A stretch of 64,000 nucleotides of DNA from Pedobacter schmidteae (GTDB lineage: Bacteria; Bacteroidota; Bacteroidia; Sphingobacteriales; Sphingobacteriaceae), in the NCBI RefSeq assembly GCF_900564155.1, contig NZ_LS999839.1, positions 865,097-929,096 of the forward strand, read 5' to 3'. The stretch's first letter is position 1, and each line of letters starts with the position of its first letter. This document shows, one piece after another, positions 61,337-64,000 of this stretch. Under the pieces are notes generated by a model, which saw only the letters and a list, made by a program, of their open reading frames with translations, had not been told where the DNA came from and did not search any database. Both the position numbers and the translations under genes were made by a program.

Positions 61337-63736
61337 ATGCAAATTAAGAAAATCTTGCTAACGGGCATACTATGCGCCTGGGTATTTTGTGTGCAAGCAC
61401 AGCAATTAAACAAAAGCAGCATCCAGGGACAGGTTTCTGATGAGCAGCAACAACAACTTCCGTTCGCCACCGTAAAGCTGTCTCCGGGAAACAAAACGGT
61501 AGCAACCGATCTGCAGGGGAGCTATCAATTCTCCGATCTGCAGGCCGGAAATTATATCCTCGAGATTACCGCTGTCGGTTTTAAAAAGATAACACAAAAA
61601 GTTACCCTCAAAACAGCTCAGGAGCTGACTTTAAACATTTCCATGAAAAGCGCGCAACATGAGCTTAAAGATGTTGCCATCAACGGAAAGACAAAAGGAG
61701 CGAAGATCAAAGAATCGGGATACGCCGTGAATGTGATCGAAACGAAACAATATGCCAATACCAACTCCGACATTAACCAGGTATTGAACCGGAGTACAGG
61801 AGTTAAAATCCGTGAACAGGGGGGCTTAGGCTCAAATTATTCATTTTCAATTAATGGCCTGTCGGGCAATCACATCAAATTTTTTATTGATGGCATTCCC
61901 CTCGAATCTTATGGAAGCGGCATGTCTTTCAATAATATTCCCATCAATATAGCCGAGCGCATAGAGGTATACAAAGGGGTAGTGCCGGCACATCTGGGCT
62001 CGGATGCACTGGGCGGCGCGGTAAATATCATCACCAATCGCGACAAAGGTAAATCGCTGGATGTGAGTTACAGCTATGGTTCTTTCAACACCCATCGTAC
62101 AGCCATAAGCGGGAGTTATACCTATCCAAAAAGCGGTATAAAGGTAAATGTAAACTCGTATTATAATTACTCGGATAACAGTTACAAAATGAGGACCTAT
62201 CCAAAAGCCAATGTATACCTGGATATAGAAACTCCCGATGGGAAAAATCTGGATACCATTCAATCGGCAAAAAGGTTTAATAATGACTACCAATCGTACA
62301 TGGGCCAGTTGGAGTTTGGAGTTGCCGACAAAAAATGGGCAGATATTGCTGTAATTGGCCTAACCTATAACAATGTTTATAGCGAACGGCAAACAGGTGC
62401 AACCCAGGAGATGGTACTGGCCAATGTGCACTCCAATAGCCACAGCCTTATACCCAGCTTTCGCTACCGCAAAAACAGATTGCTGGTTGACGGTTTGTCG
62501 GCCACCATTTTTGCCAACATGTCTATCAGTAAAGAGGTACGGACAGATACCAGCTCTTATAAATTTTACAAATGGGACAGAAGTGCCAAATACTTCCCCA
62601 ATAGTGCCGAACTAGGTGCAGAAAAGTCTATTCTTCATTACAATACCAACAATGCACTGGTACAGGCAAATCTGAATTATCAGCCTTCCGATCAGCACCT
62701 GATCAATCTGAATTACAACCTGAACGCCAATACCCGCGAAGGCTATGATGAGATAGACCCTTACAACAAGACGTATAACAAAACCAATAGGGTATATAAA
62801 ACCGTTTTAGGGTTAAGTTACCAGCAAAACTTTTTTAACAATAAGCTGATCAATTCATTTTTTGGAAAATACTTTGGATTTAACGGTCAGGGCAGCAGTG
62901 CTGATAAAAAGGAGTCGGCGGCATTTTATGGGTATGGTATAGCTTCCAGCTATAGAATTTTTGAAGATCTGGGACTGAAGGTATCTTATGAACATGCATA
63001 CAGGCTGCCCGGGATGATTGAACTGTTTGGAAATGGCCTTGATGTGATGGGCAATAACAACCTGCAGCCAGAAAACAGCGACAACTACAACCTTGGGGCT
63101 TTCTTTAGCAAAGCCATCGGTAAACATCGCTTTAGTGCCGACGGGTCTGTGTTTTACAGAAATGCAAAGAATTACATCATTTCAAAGCGCTTTGAAGATG
63201 GCCCTTTAGGTGCCTATTCGTGGTCGACAAATGAAGGCGGAATAAAAATAAAAGGGGCCGATTTTGAAGTAAAGTATACTTATGGCGATTTATTATCGGC
63301 AATGGTAAACATGAGCTACTACGATGCGGTAGATCGTGAAAAATACATTAAAGGAACGGTAGACCGCGTAAAAATTACTTACGGCAGTCGCACGCCCAAC
63401 GAACCATGGTTATACGGCAACACCGATTTTAGCATCGGGAAAAGCAATGTATTTGGCGAAAAAGGCAACCGCCTGCAGTTAAACTGGTACATGCAGTTTG
63501 TAAACGAATTTGCAGTGAGCTGGTCCAAATTGGCCGATCCGTCAACCAAAGACTATATACCGGCCCAATGGATACAAAACGTTGCGGTAACGTATTCCAT
63601 AAAAAATGGCCGGTATAACCTTACCGCCGAAGGACGCAACCTGACCGATCAGATTGCCTACGACGTATTTAAGCAGCAAAAACCCGGTCGGGCCATTTTT
63701 GTGAAACTGAGATATAATATCCATTCATTTCAATAA
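61337..63736 (+). CDS. TonB-dependent receptor with carboxypeptidase-regulatory-like domain, locus 3
   Basis: A 799-residue outer-membrane receptor. Signal peptide to about residue 22 (CVQAQ); carboxypeptidase-regulatory-like domain (about 28-110, SIQGQVSDEQQQQLPFATV); plug domain (about 130-240) with YSFSINGLSGNHIKFFIDG and LGSDALGGAVNIIT; then barrel with a C-terminal aromatic strand (FVKLRYNIHSF). It has no STN domain, so it does not fit the classical FecA signalling form, though an ECF system sits beside it. FecA/CirA-like import of a metal chelate is the likeliest role. It is flanked on both sides by DUF4374-like lipoprotein genes. Confidence 0.93.
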   Translation: MQIKKILLTGILCAWVFCVQAQQLNKSSIQGQVSDEQQQQLPFATVKLSPGNKTVATDLQGSYQFSDLQAGNYILEITAVGFKKITQKVTLKTAQELTLNISMKSAQHELKDVAINGKTKGAKIKESGYAVNVIETKQYANTNSDINQVLNRSTGVKIREQGGLGSNYSFSINGLSGNHIKFFIDGIPLESYGSGMSFNNIPINIAERIEVYKGVVPAHLGSDALGGAVNIITNRDKGKSLDVSYSYGSFNTHRTAISGSYTYPKSGIKVNVNSYYNYSDNSYKMRTYPKANVYLDIETPDGKNLDTIQSAKRFNNDYQSYMGQLEFGVADKKWADIAVIGLTYNNVYSERQTGATQEMVLANVHSNSHSLIPSFRYRKNRLLVDGLSATIFANMSISKEVRTDTSSYKFYKWDRSAKYFPNSAELGAEKSILHYNTNNALVQANLNYQPSDQHLINLNYNLNANTREGYDEIDPYNKTYNKTNRVYKTVLGLSYQQNFFNNKLINSFFGKYFGFNGQGSSADKKESAAFYGYGIASSYRIFEDLGLKVSYEHAYRLPGMIELFGNGLDVMGNNNLQPENSDNYNLGAFFSKAIGKHRFSADGSVFYRNAKNYIISKRFEDGPLGAYSWSTNEGGIKIKGADFEVKYTYGDLLSAMVNMSYYDAVDREKYIKGTVDRVKITYGSRTPNEPWLYGNTDFSIGKSNVFGEKGNRLQLNWYMQFVNEFAVSWSKLADPSTKDYIPAQWIQNVAVTYSIKNGRYNLTAEGRNLTDQIAYDVFKQQKPGRAIFVKLRYNIHSFQ

Positions 63737-63748
63737 ATCAATATAAAT

Positions 63749-64000
63749 ATGTTTAACAAATTTAAAAATCGCACGCTGCTATTTGCAGGGGCGCTATTTA
63801 TGGCAGCATCAATTGCCGCTTGTAGTAAATCTGATGGCGACAAAGCGCCTGATCCGGCTGCCAAGCCAAACTTCGCGTTATGGTACAGCACAGCCAATGG
63901 CTCCTACCTGTTGCCTATTGCCGACCTGATGACAGGCACCATTTCGCCCATCGGTAAAGGGACCGACGTAACAAACATCTTTACCTGGGAGGAAAACATC
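63749..64000 (+). CDS. DUF4374-like lipoprotein, 3' end outside window
   Basis: The first 84 residues are visible: a leader with lipobox SIAAC near residue 24, a charged linker, then YSTANGSYLLPIADLMTGTIS, a pattern I associate with DUF4374 proteins found beside TonB receptors. It starts 12 bases after the receptor stop, in the same operon. Incomplete in this window. Confidence 0.75.
   Translation, partial: MFNKFKNRTLLFAGALFMAASIAACSKSDGDKAPDPAAKPNFALWYSTANGSYLLPIADLMTGTISPIGKGTDVTNIFTWEENI

Noticed and set aside
61847..62293. Open frame of 148 codons on the minus strand
   Set aside because: Antisense to the TonB receptor plug and barrel; Ile/Tyr-rich shadow composition.

Overview
The window looks like chromosome of a Pedobacter-like member of the Sphingobacteriaceae (Bacteroidota). 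The signs are SusC/SusD pairs with ECF sigma factors and FecR anti-sigma factors, weak Shine-Dalgarno sequences with several TTG/GTG starts, promoters of the Bacteroidota type (TTTG, 19-20 bases, then TAnnTTTG), and many family-restricted DUFs (DUF3137, DUF4407, DUF4374, DUF4974). The genus is inferred from general familiarity with such genes, not from a search.

Layout. 0-5 kb: housekeeping (a tiny basic COX24/AURKAIP1-like protein, RNase G, RadA, then a LemA/DUF3137 pair). 5-16.5 kb: nutrient-uptake locus 1, with a beta-propeller lipoprotein, an ECF sigma factor, FecR, a DUF5017-like lipoprotein, SusC, SusD and an SGNH hydrolase. 16.5-20 kb: carB and a small secreted protein. 20-24.2 kb: vitamin/cofactor block with a PnuC-type transporter, a NadR-like kinase, a TPP riboswitch, a TonB receptor and a divergent ThiE. 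24.3-27.3 kb: an MFS and an ABC exporter. 27.4-32.7 kb (minus strand): rplM-rpsI-rpsB-tsf, then nagA, pyrH, frr. 32.8-35.1 kb: a methyltransferase and two small orphan genes. 35.3-44.5 kb (minus strand): uptake locus 2, with ECF sigma, FecR, SusC, SusD and a TlpA-like thioredoxin. 44.7-50.6 kb: accessory stretch with a PD-(D/E)XK (Rpn-type) nuclease and a VOC protein between ~50-bp direct repeats, palindromic repeats, a YtxH/MBL pair, rhomboid and a barrel protein. 50.6-58.6 kb: pepT, L-Ala-D/L-Glu epimerase, methyltransferase, rhodanese, DUF4407/M28 pair, GNAT and a TPK-like protein. 58.7-64 kb: uptake locus 3, with ECF sigma, an unusual short anti-sigma protein, a lipoprotein, a TonB receptor and a DUF4374-like lipoprotein cut by the window end.

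How genes work together. Three separate ECF-sigma/anti-sigma units each sit beside an outer-membrane TonB-dependent transporter, the usual transport-coupled signalling arrangement of this phylum. For loci 1 and 3 a short motif is found upstream of two transcription units of the same locus, so a sigma-specific promoter can be proposed. No glycoside hydrolase accompanies either SusCD pair, so the substrates are unknown.

The most unusual observation is a family of ~72-81-bp REPIN-like elements (two inverted palindromes, GTCATCC...GGATGAC). It has two intergenic copies (47340, 49141), two copies lying in frame inside the fecR gene of locus 2, and a half-copy in the same gene. That FecR is 503 residues, against 383 for its locus 1 homologue, and the repeat-encoded segments fall between recognisable FecR blocks. 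No rRNA, tRNA, CRISPR array, prophage or complete insertion sequence was seen.
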